DNA of 15,759 nucleotides from assembly GCA_964449455.1 (NCBI GenBank), contig CAYUYV010000122.1:1-15759 (forward strand). Direction: 5' to 3'. This DNA is from CAYUYV01 sp964449455 (GTDB taxonomy: Bacteria > Pseudomonadota > Alphaproteobacteria > JAJFIK01). A program made the position numbers and the translations under genes. The notes below the pieces were generated by a model. The model was given only the letters and a program-made list of their open reading frames with translations, did no database searches and was not told where the DNA came from. Position 1 is the first letter of the stretch. The number at the start of each line of letters is the position of its first letter. Positions 1 to 6,561 of the stretch are shown one piece after another.

Positions 1-45
1 ATCGACTTCTTCGTTGCCGATGCTACCGTCTCGGAAAGTGCGTAG
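1..45 (+). CDS. 3' end of an unidentified upstream gene (partial)
   Basis: Frame 1 is open from the window edge and reads IDFFVADATVSESA before a TAG at 43-45. The stop lies just upstream of a good ribosome binding site (GGAGG, 48-52) for the next gene, so the two are probably co-transcribed. Only 14 residues are visible, so no function can be assigned. Confidence 0.4.
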   Translation: MDFFVADATVSESA

Positions 46-61
46 ACGGAGGTAATCGACG

Positions 62-577
62 ATGAGTGCTCTCGCCAAACTGAAACTTTCCACGAAGACC
101 CGCCCGCAATCTCTCGCTGGTCCTGAAGCGCGTGTGCGTCAGAAGCTCTTGAGCGCAATCCACGATCGGATCGCCGTTGCTGGGGCTGGCCCGCGCCGTG
201 AACAGGTCACCAAGCGCGGCATGCGCTTTGTCCAAGATCCCGAGACCGGCGAGCGGGTCAAGCGTGAAATGCCTGTACGGTTGCGCCGATGATGGTTCGG
301 CGATGAAAGTGGTCAGTTATTCCTGGAAGTGCGCTATGGTAACAAGCGGGCTCCCATCCGTCAGGGCAAGGCGACCATTGAAGGGAGCAACCCGGATCAT
401 TTGATTCCGACACTGAAGCTTTTGCGCGCAACAGTGTCACGCGGCGAACCCAATATCTGTCAAGGCACAGAATGCTTTTTTGAGAACGCATCATCCGGCA
501 TCACAACGATCACATTGGAAAAAGGATTCCCGTGGGGCAGATCTCATTTCATGGGATCGGGGCTTGCATCCATCTGA
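62..577 (+). pseudogene. DUF6641-like small protein gene interrupted by an in-frame TGA
   Basis: The ATG at 62 follows GGAGG by 9 nt. The reading frame runs 76 codons to TGA at 290-292 and then stays open in the same frame to 577. The first half (MSALAKLKLSTKTRP, then DPETGERVKREMPVRLRR) and the continuation (WFGDESGQLFLEVRYGNK) resemble, from memory, the uncharacterised DUF6641 family. In that family a PWWF-like motif follows the basic VRLR stretch, so TGA sits where TGG (Trp) is expected. A single G-to-A change, or a sequencing error, would explain it. Beyond about codon 135 (RGEPNICQG onward) the match fades, which may mean a second lesion near the 3' end. The read-through frame overlaps the convergent phnL end by 34 bp. 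Function of the family is unknown. Whether the 76-residue N-terminal product is made and stable cannot be told from sequence. Confidence 0.6.
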
Positions 578-1263
578 AAGTGGGTCACGTCGAAGGCGCG
601 CGCCCCGAGGGCATCTCGCACCGCCTGGTCGTGGAAAATACCAATGACCGCCGCCCCCTGGCTGAGGCGTTCACGGATCAGCTCAATCGCGATTTGCGTG
701 TTATGCGGATCGAGTGATGCCGTTGGCTCGTCAAGGAGCAATAAGGGATAGAAGGGCGCGAAGCCCCTTGCGATATTGACGCGCTGTTGTTCCCCTCCGG
801 AAAATGTCGCTGGGGGGAGCATCCAGTGTGATTGGGGCAAATTCAGCCGGGTCAGGAGCGTCTCCGCCAAGACTCGGCTTTCCGCTTTGGTCATGCCCCT
901 GACCATCAAAGGATCCATCACCAGTTCCACCGTCGGCACACGGGGGATGACGCGCAGGAACTGGGAAACATAGCCCATGGTCTGGCGGCGGATCTGGCGC
1001 AGAAGGCCGGGCTCTGCCTGTGCCAGATCCACAGATGCACCGTTATGGCGGATGGTGATAGATCCGCCGCTGACCAGGTAGTTGCCATAGATGGCCCGCA
1101 TCAGGGTTGATTTACCGGCACCGGACGGACCGGCCAACACGACGCATTCCCCCGGGTTCACCACCAGATCCAATCCCGTAAAGACTTGGATCCGGGCGCC
1201 CCCCTGATTGTGGAGGGTGAAGGATTTTTCAAGGGCGCGCACGTCCAAGATGGGATCTGTCAT
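544..1263 (-). CDS. phnL: C-P lyase system ABC-type ATPase PhnL
   Basis: This 239-residue ABC-type ATPase is the last gene of the phn run. Visible motifs are Walker A GPSGAGKST (45-53), ABC signature FSGGEQQ (154-160), Walker B LLLLDEP (173-179) and the switch His 211. The family's usual PhnL start region (FTLHNQGG...) and the segment QFLRVIPRV are present. PhnL is a nucleotide-binding protein of the C-P lyase pathway with no membrane partner. It is needed with PhnGHI for the first step, transfer of the phosphonate to ribose of a purine nucleotide. The start ATG overlaps the phnK stop by one base (TAATG), implying translational coupling. In E. coli phnM follows phnL. Here phnL is the end of the cluster and faces the broken DUF6641-like gene. 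Confidence 0.95.
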   Translation of the reverse strand: MTDPILDVRALEKSFTLHNQGGARIQVFTGLDLVVNPGECVVLAGPSGAGKSTLMRAIYGNYLVSGGSITIRHNGASVDLAQAEPGLLRQIRRQTMGYVSQFLRVIPRVPTVELVMDPLMVRGMTKAESRVLAETLLTRLNLPQSHWMLPPATFSGGEQQRVNIARGFAPFYPLLLLDEPTASLDPHNTQIAIELIRERLSQGAAVIGIFHDQAVRDALGARAFDVTHFQMDASPDPMK

Positions 1264-2072
1264 TAGTGGAGCACCGCTGAAACAAGAAGCTGTGTATAGA
1301 CATGCTGCGGATCATCAAGAACCTGATCCGTAATGCCCGTTTCCACGATGTGCCCGTCCTTCATGACGATCAGCCGATCCGCAAGCAGACGGGCCACGCC
1401 CAGGTCATGGGTCACGATGATCACGGAAAGGGACAGGGTCCGCACCAGATTGCGCAGGGTATCAAGCAGGCGGGCCTGAACCGACACATCAAGCCCGCCG
1501 GTTGGCTCATCCATGAACACGATCCGCGGGCCGTGAATCAAGCTTCGGGCAATCTGCACTCTCTGTTGCATGCCGCCAGAGAATTGTGCAGGACGGTGAT
1601 CAATTCGTCCGGTATCTAGTTCCACCCTCTCCATCCATTCAAGAGCGGCGTTGCGCATGGTCTCATAATGCCGGTCGCCGCGGTTGAGCAGGGGCTCCAC
1701 GATATTGCCGCCTGCGGAAATCCACGCACGCAAACCATCTCGAGGGTTCTGGTGGACGAACCCAAAAGACTCCCGGCGCAAGCGCCGACGATCCGGTTCG
1801 TTGAGCGTGTGGACGTTCACAGCACCGAGGGTATCATCCTGAAACAGAATATGGCCGGATGTGGGAGGGAGGAGGCCAGCAAGGCATCTCAAGAGCGTGG
1901 TCTTGCCGGATCCGCTTTCCCCAACAATACCAAGCACTTCGCCCCGTGACAGGTTAAAGGAGACATCTTCGCAGGCGGTCACGACACCAAAGCGCTTGGT
2001 GACGGATTTTGCCCGCAACACGATTTGGTCATGGCCGTGGGGCGGTGCCCTATCCGGTGCGCTCAGGCTCAT
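1263..2072 (-). CDS. phnK: C-P lyase system ABC-type ATPase PhnK
   Basis: A 269-residue ABC ATPase of the oligopeptide-transporter DppD/OppD-like subtype, as is normal for PhnK. Walker A is GESGSGKTT (51-59), the signature is FSGGMQQ (164-170), Walker B is IVFMDEP (184-190), and His 222 lies in the switch. The phrase FGFVHQNPRDGLR (103-115) is typical of PhnK. In characterised systems PhnK binds the PhnGHIJ core complex and is required in vivo for C-P bond cleavage. It overlaps phnJ by 4 bp (ATGA) and phnL by 1 bp. The N-terminus is about 15 residues longer than the shortest homologues, but no better start is visible and the overlap supports the ATG at 2072. Confidence 0.95.
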   Translation of the reverse strand: MSLSAPDRAPPHGHDQIVLRAKSVTKRFGVVTACEDVSFNLSRGEVLGIVGESGSGKTTLLRCLAGLLPPTSGHILFQDDTLGAVNVHTLNEPDRRRLRRESFGFVHQNPRDGLRAWISAGGNIVEPLLNRGDRHYETMRNAALEWMERVELDTGRIDHRPAQFSGGMQQRVQIARSLIHGPRIVFMDEPTGGLDVSVQARLLDTLRNLVRTLSLSVIIVTHDLGVARLLADRLIVMKDGHIVETGITDQVLDDPQHVYTQLLVSAVLH

Positions 2073-2986
2073 GCGGGCCCTCCCCGTGCCGCCACTTTCT
2101 CACGCTGCTGAGCGGCGATCCGGTTCGCACAGTAATTTGTATCTGAACAGATGAACATGCGTCCGCCCTGGTCGTCGGTCACCACCTCATCAAGATAGCT
2201 CTCCCTGGACCCGCATAGTGCGCAGGGCAGTGTCCAAGTTTGGATCGTGAAGGGCTTGTCGTCGAAATCCAGGCTGCGAACATCCGTGTAGGGCGGGATG
2301 GCATAGATCCGCTTTTCGCGGCCGGCGCCAAAGAGCTGAATGGCAGGGCTCAAATGGAGCTTTGGGTTATCATAACTGGGAATGGGTGACGGCGTCATCA
2401 CATAGCGAAAATTCGTCTTGACTGGATAGCCTGCCATGGCCGAGATCCGGCCGGACATGGTCACGTCTTCATACAGAGCAACATATTGCAGGCCATATTC
2501 CTCATAACCATGCATCGCTTGTGTCTCGGTGACGCTGGGCTCCAGGAAGCGCAGGGGCTCCGGCAACGGGACCTGATAGACTAGGATCTGGCCTTCCGTC
2601 AGCGGAACTTCAGGGATTCGGTGGCGGGTCTGGATGATGGTCGCCTCAGTCGTATCATCGGTCACGGAAACATCGGCAACTTTCCGGAAAAACGCTTTGA
2701 TCGACACTGCATTCGTTGTGTCATCTGCACCCTGATCGATACATTTGAAGACATCCCCGGGCCCGATAAGGGACGCCGTGACCTGCACACCACCCGTCCC
2801 CCAACCATAGGGCATCGGCATTTCCCGGGATCCAAAGGGAACCTGATAGCCGGGAATGGCCAGGGCCTTGAGGATGACGCGGCGGATCATCCGCTTGGTC
2901 GCTTCATCAAGATAGGCGTAGTTATAGCCTTCCTCGATGACTGGTGTGTTTTCGTCATGGAGCGAAGGATTGTTGCTGACACTCAT
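2069..2986 (-). CDS. phnJ: Carbon-phosphorus lyase radical-SAM subunit PhnJ
   Basis: PhnJ (305 residues) is the catalytic subunit that cleaves the C-P bond of 5-phosphoribosyl-1-phosphonate by radical S-adenosylmethionine chemistry. It yields the alkane and a cyclic ribose phosphate. The diagnostic C-terminal cysteines are all present with family spacing: C255-x2-C258-x21-C280-x5-C286. By comparison with E. coli PhnJ the first three ligate the 4Fe-4S cluster and the last is the thiyl-radical residue. The glycine-rich segment MPYGWGTGGVQ (58-68) and QTRHRIPE (119-126) are also typical. The gene overlaps phnI and phnK by 4 bp each (ATGA at both junctions). Nothing in the sequence suggests loss of function. 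Confidence 0.97.
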   Translation of the reverse strand: MSVSNNPSLHDENTPVIEEGYNYAYLDEATKRMIRRVILKALAIPGYQVPFGSREMPMPYGWGTGGVQVTASLIGPGDVFKCIDQGADDTTNAVSIKAFFRKVADVSVTDDTTEATIIQTRHRIPEVPLTEGQILVYQVPLPEPLRFLEPSVTETQAMHGYEEYGLQYVALYEDVTMSGRISAMAGYPVKTNFRYVMTPSPIPSYDNPKLHLSPAIQLFGAGREKRIYAIPPYTDVRSLDFDDKPFTIQTWTLPCALCGSRESYLDEVVTDDQGGRMFICSDTNYCANRIAAQQREKVAARGGPA

Positions 2987-4107
2987 TGGGCTCGCTCCTT
3001 TCCGGGCGCCACATCGCGAGCCGCATTTTGGTGCTCCCAGAGGGCTCGATGGTGGCGCAAGTTCTGGAGGCTGGCCTGGAAATCCACATAATGCGGGAGT
3101 TTAAGGTGCTCAACGAAGCCCGATGCCTCCAAGCTGTCGCTGTGATAAAGAATGAATTCTTCATCCTCACACGGATAGGCTGGTTCCTTGCCAATCTCCC
3201 GGTCACGAAGTGACCGATCGAGAATAGCCATGGACATGGCCTTGCGCTCGGCGTGGCCGAAGACGAGCCCGTACCCCCTGGTAAATCGGGGCGGCGTGTC
3301 CGGGGTGTCATGAGGACTTGCGATCATATGGCATTCCGTGACCGCGATATCTGCGATATGGACCGGAAAGCCAAGCTCTTCGGGCGCCAATTCAACGGCA
3401 ACGTCGCCAACCCGGATTTCTCCGCATAAGGGATGATTGGACCCAAAGCCGCGCAAGGCGGAATAGGCCGTTCCCAGAAGGAACCCTTCATCGCCGCGTG
3501 CGAGCGCCTGCAGTCTCTGGTCACGTTCGGCCGGAAAGGTCATGGGCTGGCGGGTCAGGTCATAGGGCTCCTTGTCTGGGTTGTCAGTAGGAGAAGTGGG
3601 TTCCAAAAGGTCATCCGAACGCATTGTATCGGCAATCGTCGGTATGGTGCTGGGCAGCGGCTCTTTGGCCAAGGCTGCTGAAGCGGGCTCATAGCCTTCT
3701 GCCGCCATCTTGAAGTTCAGTAGGCGGTGGGTGAAATCAAATGTGGGCCCCAGAATTTGCCCGCCTGGCAGATCCTTGAAGGCGGCGGAGACTCGGCGGC
3801 ACACCGCCATTTCCTCCGTATTCACCGGAATGGTCGCTCCAAAACGCGGTAAAGTCGTGCGATAGGCCCGCAAGAGGAACACGGCCTCGGGAAGATCTCC
3901 CATGGCCTGCTTTATGGCCAGAGCGGCGAGGTCACGGTCATAGCAGGAGCCCTCGCCCATGACCCGGTCTATGGCGAGAGGCATCTGCTCGCGAATCTGC
4001 GCAATGGTCAGCTCAGAAACGGATGGATCGCCCCGGCGAACCTCATCCAGATAGGCATGGGCGGCCGCAATGGCCTTCTCCCCACCCTTTGTTGCGACAT
4101 AAGCCAT
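2983..4107 (-). CDS. phnI: C-P lyase core complex subunit PhnI
   Basis: PhnI (374 residues) is the nucleosidase-like subunit that, with PhnG, PhnH and PhnL, attaches the phosphonate to C1 of ribose while displacing the purine base. Recognisable family blocks are the N-terminus MAYVATKGGEKAI, DRVMGEGSCYDRDLAALAI (about 48-66), LRAYRTTLPRFG (about 79-90), GYGLVFGHAERKAMSMAILD (about 278-297) and HYVDFQA near the C-terminus. The length fits the family. The start at 4107 has GGGAG 9 nt upstream. That site lies in a 20-bp direct duplication covering the phnH stop and the spacer. The 3' end overlaps phnJ by 4 bp. Confidence 0.96.
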   Translation of the reverse strand: MAYVATKGGEKAIAAAHAYLDEVRRGDPSVSELTIAQIREQMPLAIDRVMGEGSCYDRDLAALAIKQAMGDLPEAVFLLRAYRTTLPRFGATIPVNTEEMAVCRRVSAAFKDLPGGQILGPTFDFTHRLLNFKMAAEGYEPASAALAKEPLPSTIPTIADTMRSDDLLEPTSPTDNPDKEPYDLTRQPMTFPAERDQRLQALARGDEGFLLGTAYSALRGFGSNHPLCGEIRVGDVAVELAPEELGFPVHIADIAVTECHMIASPHDTPDTPPRFTRGYGLVFGHAERKAMSMAILDRSLRDREIGKEPAYPCEDEEFILYHSDSLEASGFVEHLKLPHYVDFQASLQNLRHHRALWEHQNAARDVAPGKERAQ

Positions 4108-4145
4108 GGGCTGTCACTCCCGGTAATGGGTTATCACTCCCAACA
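4106..4145. repeat. 20-bp imperfect tandem duplication at the phnH-phnI junction
   Basis: Two adjacent 20-bp units begin ATGGGCTGTCACTCCC (4106) and ATGGGTTATCACTCCC (4126), with 14 of the first 16 bases identical. The duplicated block includes the phnH stop, the intergenic spacer and the GGGAG ribosome binding site of phnI, on the minus strand. Confidence 0.75.
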
Positions 4146-4721
4146 GGTCTTGGTGGTTCGGGGCAGACACAAGGCTTCCCATCCCGAGGTCAGCACCATG
4201 TCGAGCCCGGCGGGAAGAAGCTGCGCAAGCGCATTTCGCTCAGACCACAGACTCTTGTTTATGCCTTGGGGGTGAATAGTGTACGCCTTCTCAATACCGG
4301 GTCCCATCAAGGTCAGTGGCACGCCCCGGTCCAGGCCGTTGGTCCGAATGACCAGGGTTGCTCCTAATTCCGGTGACAATGCTGTTCCCGGATTGAAAGC
4401 CTTCAGATCATCGGCCTCGCCCGAAGACAGGAAGGCAAATGTGGCCTTGGACGGATCATCCAAAATGCGGCAACCACAATGGAAGCGCAACCAGTCCGCG
4501 CTCGCAAAAGAGGACTCGGAAAGCCAGACAGGGGTATCCTGATCAACCAATGTCAGTGCGATGACGGCACTGGCGCCGTCCAAGGCATCCGGAGTGCCGG
4601 CAAGCCCGGAAAAGTCAGCCCGGGACCCGGGGCGGGCCCATGCGTCCAGAAGGCGCCGGAACGCCTGCTGGGCACTGAGAGACGGGTTCGTCAAGCCTTT
4701 TGCGAATGGAGTGGCAGCCAT
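4134..4721 (-). CDS. phnH: C-P lyase core complex subunit PhnH
   Basis: PhnH (195 residues) is a small structural or catalytic component of the PhnGHIJ core with a PLP-transferase-like fold but no PLP lysine. Family features seen are the N-terminal block AQQAFRRLLDAWARPG, VIALTLVDQDTPVWL, and C-terminal LTSGWEALCLPRTTK, which matches the usual PhnH ending with its PRT motif. Only 12 bp separate it from phnG, and a GGGGGAT-type ribosome binding site precedes the ATG. The final codons (CWE-stop) lie inside the 20-bp duplication at 4106-4145, so the C-terminal tail may have been remodelled by that event. Confidence 0.95.
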   Translation of the reverse strand: MAATPFAKGLTNPSLSAQQAFRRLLDAWARPGSRADFSGLAGTPDALDGASAVIALTLVDQDTPVWLSESSFASADWLRFHCGCRILDDPSKATFAFLSSGEADDLKAFNPGTALSPELGATLVIRTNGLDRGVPLTLMGPGIEKAYTIHPQGINKSLWSERNALAQLLPAGLDMVLTSGWEALCLPRTTKTCWE

Positions 4722-4733
4722 CCCGGATCCCCC

Positions 4734-5195
4734 TTATTTCGGCTGGGCGGAGCGCGCGAGGGTGAAAAAGTCCACCTTGGTTGCGGCGGCCTTTCGCGCC
4801 TGAATGTCCCGCTTGACCTCCAGCAGGTGCTCAAGCGGATCGATGACGGTGGTCTCCAAATATGGTCTGTGTGCCCCTTGCATCAGCGCGTCAAGTACGG
4901 CTGCTAACTGGGCATGGGCCTTGGACCGGCCAGGAACATACGCATGGCCAATGGTCCCATCTGCGAGCTGAACGGAACATCGGGTGACCGTCATTTCGCC
5001 CAGATTGAAGGCGTCTCCAGTGCCTCCGACACGCCCCCTCGTCATCACAAGTCCCGGTTCAGGGGCGCGCAGGAAGACAAATTCGGGCATATCGGCCTGC
5101 CCTGGCCAGTGGGCCTCAAGATCCTCAAATTGGGATCGCGCCAGGACCGACATCCAGCGTTGACGGGCCGCGACGATAGATGCTTGGTCGGACAA
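4734..5195 (-). CDS. phnG: C-P lyase core complex subunit PhnG (TTG start)
   Basis: PhnG (153 residues) is the first gene of the operon and a subunit of the PhnGHIJ core. Family blocks are ARQRWMSVLARS near the N-terminus, GLVMTRGRVGGTGDAFNLGE, the mid-region VTRCSVQL and the C-terminal AYVPGRSKAHAQLAAVLDAL. The start is TTG at 5195. It is preceded by a strong GGGGAGG (complement of 5201-5207) at about 5 nt spacing, no ATG lies upstream in frame, and the family N-terminus aligns from here. About 240 nt of DNA with a six-copy 16-bp tandem array lie between this start and the best promoter-like sequence. No phnF-type regulator gene is adjacent. Confidence 0.93.
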   Translation of the reverse strand: MSDQASIVAARQRWMSVLARSQFEDLEAHWPGQADMPEFVFLRAPEPGLVMTRGRVGGTGDAFNLGEMTVTRCSVQLADGTIGHAYVPGRSKAHAQLAAVLDALMQGAHRPYLETTVIDPLEHLLEVKRDIQARKAAATKVDFFTLARSAQPK

Positions 5196-5200
5196 AAATG

Positions 5201-5207
5201 CCTCCCC
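5201..5207 (-). promoter_or_regulatory. Ribosome binding site fixing the phnG TTG start
   Basis: The minus-strand sequence GGGGAGG stands 5 nt before TTG at 5195. It is the strongest Shine-Dalgarno match in the leader and decides in favour of a non-ATG start. Confidence 0.7.
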
Positions 5208-5314
5208 GCAGTGCTTAAGCCGTTTCCATCCAGACGGAATTGGCTCCCATTTGATTTTCCGCGCTCGCGGCAGGTGATCCTGCTTGTCCTGCGCCGGCGT
5301 GCTGCCCCGCCAGT

Positions 5315-5410
5315 GGACTCTAAAACTTGGGCATTCTAAGACTGGTGCATTCTAAAACTGGTGCATTCTAAAACTCGGGCGTTCTGAAGGCGGGGCACGC
5401 CAAAACTGCT
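5315..5410. repeat. Six-copy 16-bp tandem array upstream of phnG
   Basis: Units at 5315, 5331, 5347, 5363, 5379 and 5395 are exactly in register. The best copies are GCATTCTAAGACTGGT, GCATTCTAAAACTGGT and GCATTCTAAAACTCGG. The outer copies (GGACTCTAAAACTTGG, GCGTTCTGAAGGCGGG, GCACGCCAAAACTGCT) are more diverged. There are no spacers between units, so it is not a CRISPR. If the promoter proposed at 5443-5474 is right, the array would be transcribed as part of the phn leader RNA. Confidence 0.85.
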
Positions 5411-5722
5411 CAACTCGGTTTTACGCGTTCCAAGCCATGACCACTATACTACCGGCCGATCGTTTGCGCACCAATTATGGGGTATACATCGGATCAAAAC
5501 GGTTTTTCGTGAAGTTTTATTGATTGCCTCACTCATGTTGCCTTGGGGTTGAGTGTCGCTGCGCGTCTGCTATTGGAGGGGCGCCGGCGAGACATGTTCC
5601 GTAAAAGAATAACCTCTTTGGTCTATCGAAATCCCGGTCTGTGCATTCGCCGCGTTGGACAGGCTCACCTTCGTCTCCGTTAAGAGCGCCGCCCTTTGGA
5701 GCGCGGGGGAATGCAGTGTCGG
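5411..5722. other. Non-coding spacer between the phn leader array and the transferase remnant
   Basis: No intact gene is visible. The minus strand at about 5530-5640 contains a short open stretch including RLFFYGT, which looks like the start of a gamma-glutamylcyclotransferase-type protein. It stops within about 30 codons and is too short to call. The AT-rich part (5450-5530) holds the candidate phn promoter. Confidence 0.4.
5443..5474 (-). promoter_or_regulatory. Possible promoter of the phn operon
   Basis: On the minus strand TATAGT (complement of 5443-5448) is a 5/6 match to a -10 box. TTGGTG (complement of 5469-5474) lies upstream at a rather long 20-bp spacing, or 17 bp if TAGTAT is used instead. 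I see no convincing PhoB box. This is only the best candidate in the roughly 500-bp region. Confidence 0.3.
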
Positions 5723-6177
5723 TCAGGCGCGAAATTTGTCAACAAAAGCGGCCGCATTCAGCGTTTGGACGCCCTCCAGATGGGGCTTGGTCCGGTCGTG
5801 ATCCCAGCCCCACCAGGCGATCTCCATCAGCGCATCTTGACTGTTTTTGTCGAACCGGGGCCGGATTGGTTCGGGCAGAACATCACCGATATTGGTGAAC
5901 GGGGGGACATCGCGCAACACTACGGCTCCTGCGGTCGCGACGGCCCGCGCACCAATTGTGCGTCCGGGACGGATGATGTCACCGTGACCGCACGAGACAT
6001 CATGTGCCAATGTCACCTTGTGGGTGCGACGCTACTCGAAAAATCCTCCGTCATTCTGCTCACCAAATTCAGTGGCGCGCAGAATAACTGGACGGATCCA
6101 TGGACGCGCGCCAATGGGGATGATTGCGTGGATTAATCCGTGCCCCCTTGGGTGATGGAATAGATTTTTCCGATCTA
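5723..6177 (-). pseudogene. Decayed phosphonate-cluster hexapeptide (LbH) transferase
   Basis: The remnant reads on the minus strand in three frames. IGKIYSI (6157-6174 complement) matches the family's IGKFCSI. RINPRNHPHWRAS (6102-6140 complement) matches RINPGNHPMWRAS. A third frame gives RATEFGEQNDGGFFE, then TAG at 6032-6034 where Trp is expected, then RRTHKVTLAHD and left-handed-helix hexads running to DVPPF and a conserved-looking C-terminus (MEIAWWGWDHDR, AAAFVDKFRA) ending in TGA at 5723. The normal ...DVWIGHG is changed to DVSCGHG. This is the family of xenobiotic-acetyltransferase-like proteins encoded in phn operons (TIGR03308-type, from memory). At least two frameshifts, a nonsense codon and an unrecognisable N-terminus make it a pseudogene. 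It has the same orientation as phnG-L, so it was probably once part of that cluster. Confidence 0.8.
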
Positions 6178-6481
6178 TGCAGAACGCTTGGTGTATCCGG
6201 AGCAATGCTGGGGCAGGGGGACGACATGTGCCCCTTGCGACAGGTCAATCCGTGAGCATCGTGTCACCAGGGCCCTTCCCCTTGCGGCGAGACCGTCGAG
6301 CCCTTCCTGTGCCGAAGAGGAAGTGTTTCACGCTAAAAATCAGTCTAATGAGCAAAATGCTGTCGCCGGCTTTAAATCAGGTCAGGTGGCCGTGAAACCA
6401 TGCCGTGCAAAGCAATTGTTGCAGACACCCACTCCCGTGAGGGGACTATGAATAATCCCGGCGTTTTTCTTGGGGCTGATC
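6178..6481. other. Spacer upstream of the TonB receptor, no recognisable gene
   Basis: No convincing coding stretch is seen on either strand. The missing N-terminal part of the transferase remnant should lie in the first 200 bp, but I cannot recognise it. The short open frames here have no ribosome binding site and no family resemblance. Confidence 0.4.
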
Positions 6482-6533
6482 TTGGAGCTGATATCGAACT
6501 GTCTTGATACTGTTACACAATAACGTTACTAAC
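6482..6533 (+). promoter_or_regulatory. Candidate promoter and operator of the TonB receptor gene
   Basis: TTGGAG (6482-6487) and GATACT (6506-6511) are separated by 18 bp and could be a sigma-70 promoter. Directly downstream are two overlapping dyads, GTTA-CACAA-TAAC (6512-6524) and GTTA-C-TAAC (6525-6533), arranged in tandem. They resemble a repressor site near a transcription start. No Fur box was recognised. Confidence 0.35.
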
Positions 6534-6561
6534 GTCAGGGTTATGGGTTGGAGGTTTCAGA

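Noticed and set aside
290..292. Reassigned TGA or selenocysteine codon
   Set aside because: phnJ, phnI, phnL and others end at TGA and use TGG for Trp, so there is no recoding. The expected residue is Trp rather than Cys/Sec, and no SECIS-like hairpin is evident.
5315..5410. CRISPR array upstream of phnG
   Set aside because: The 16-bp units are directly adjacent with no unique spacers, and no cas genes are present. The same holds for the other arrays.
5530..5640. Gamma-glutamylcyclotransferase fragment (RLFFYGT, minus strand)
   Set aside because: Only seven residues look right, and the frame closes after about 30 codons without other family motifs.
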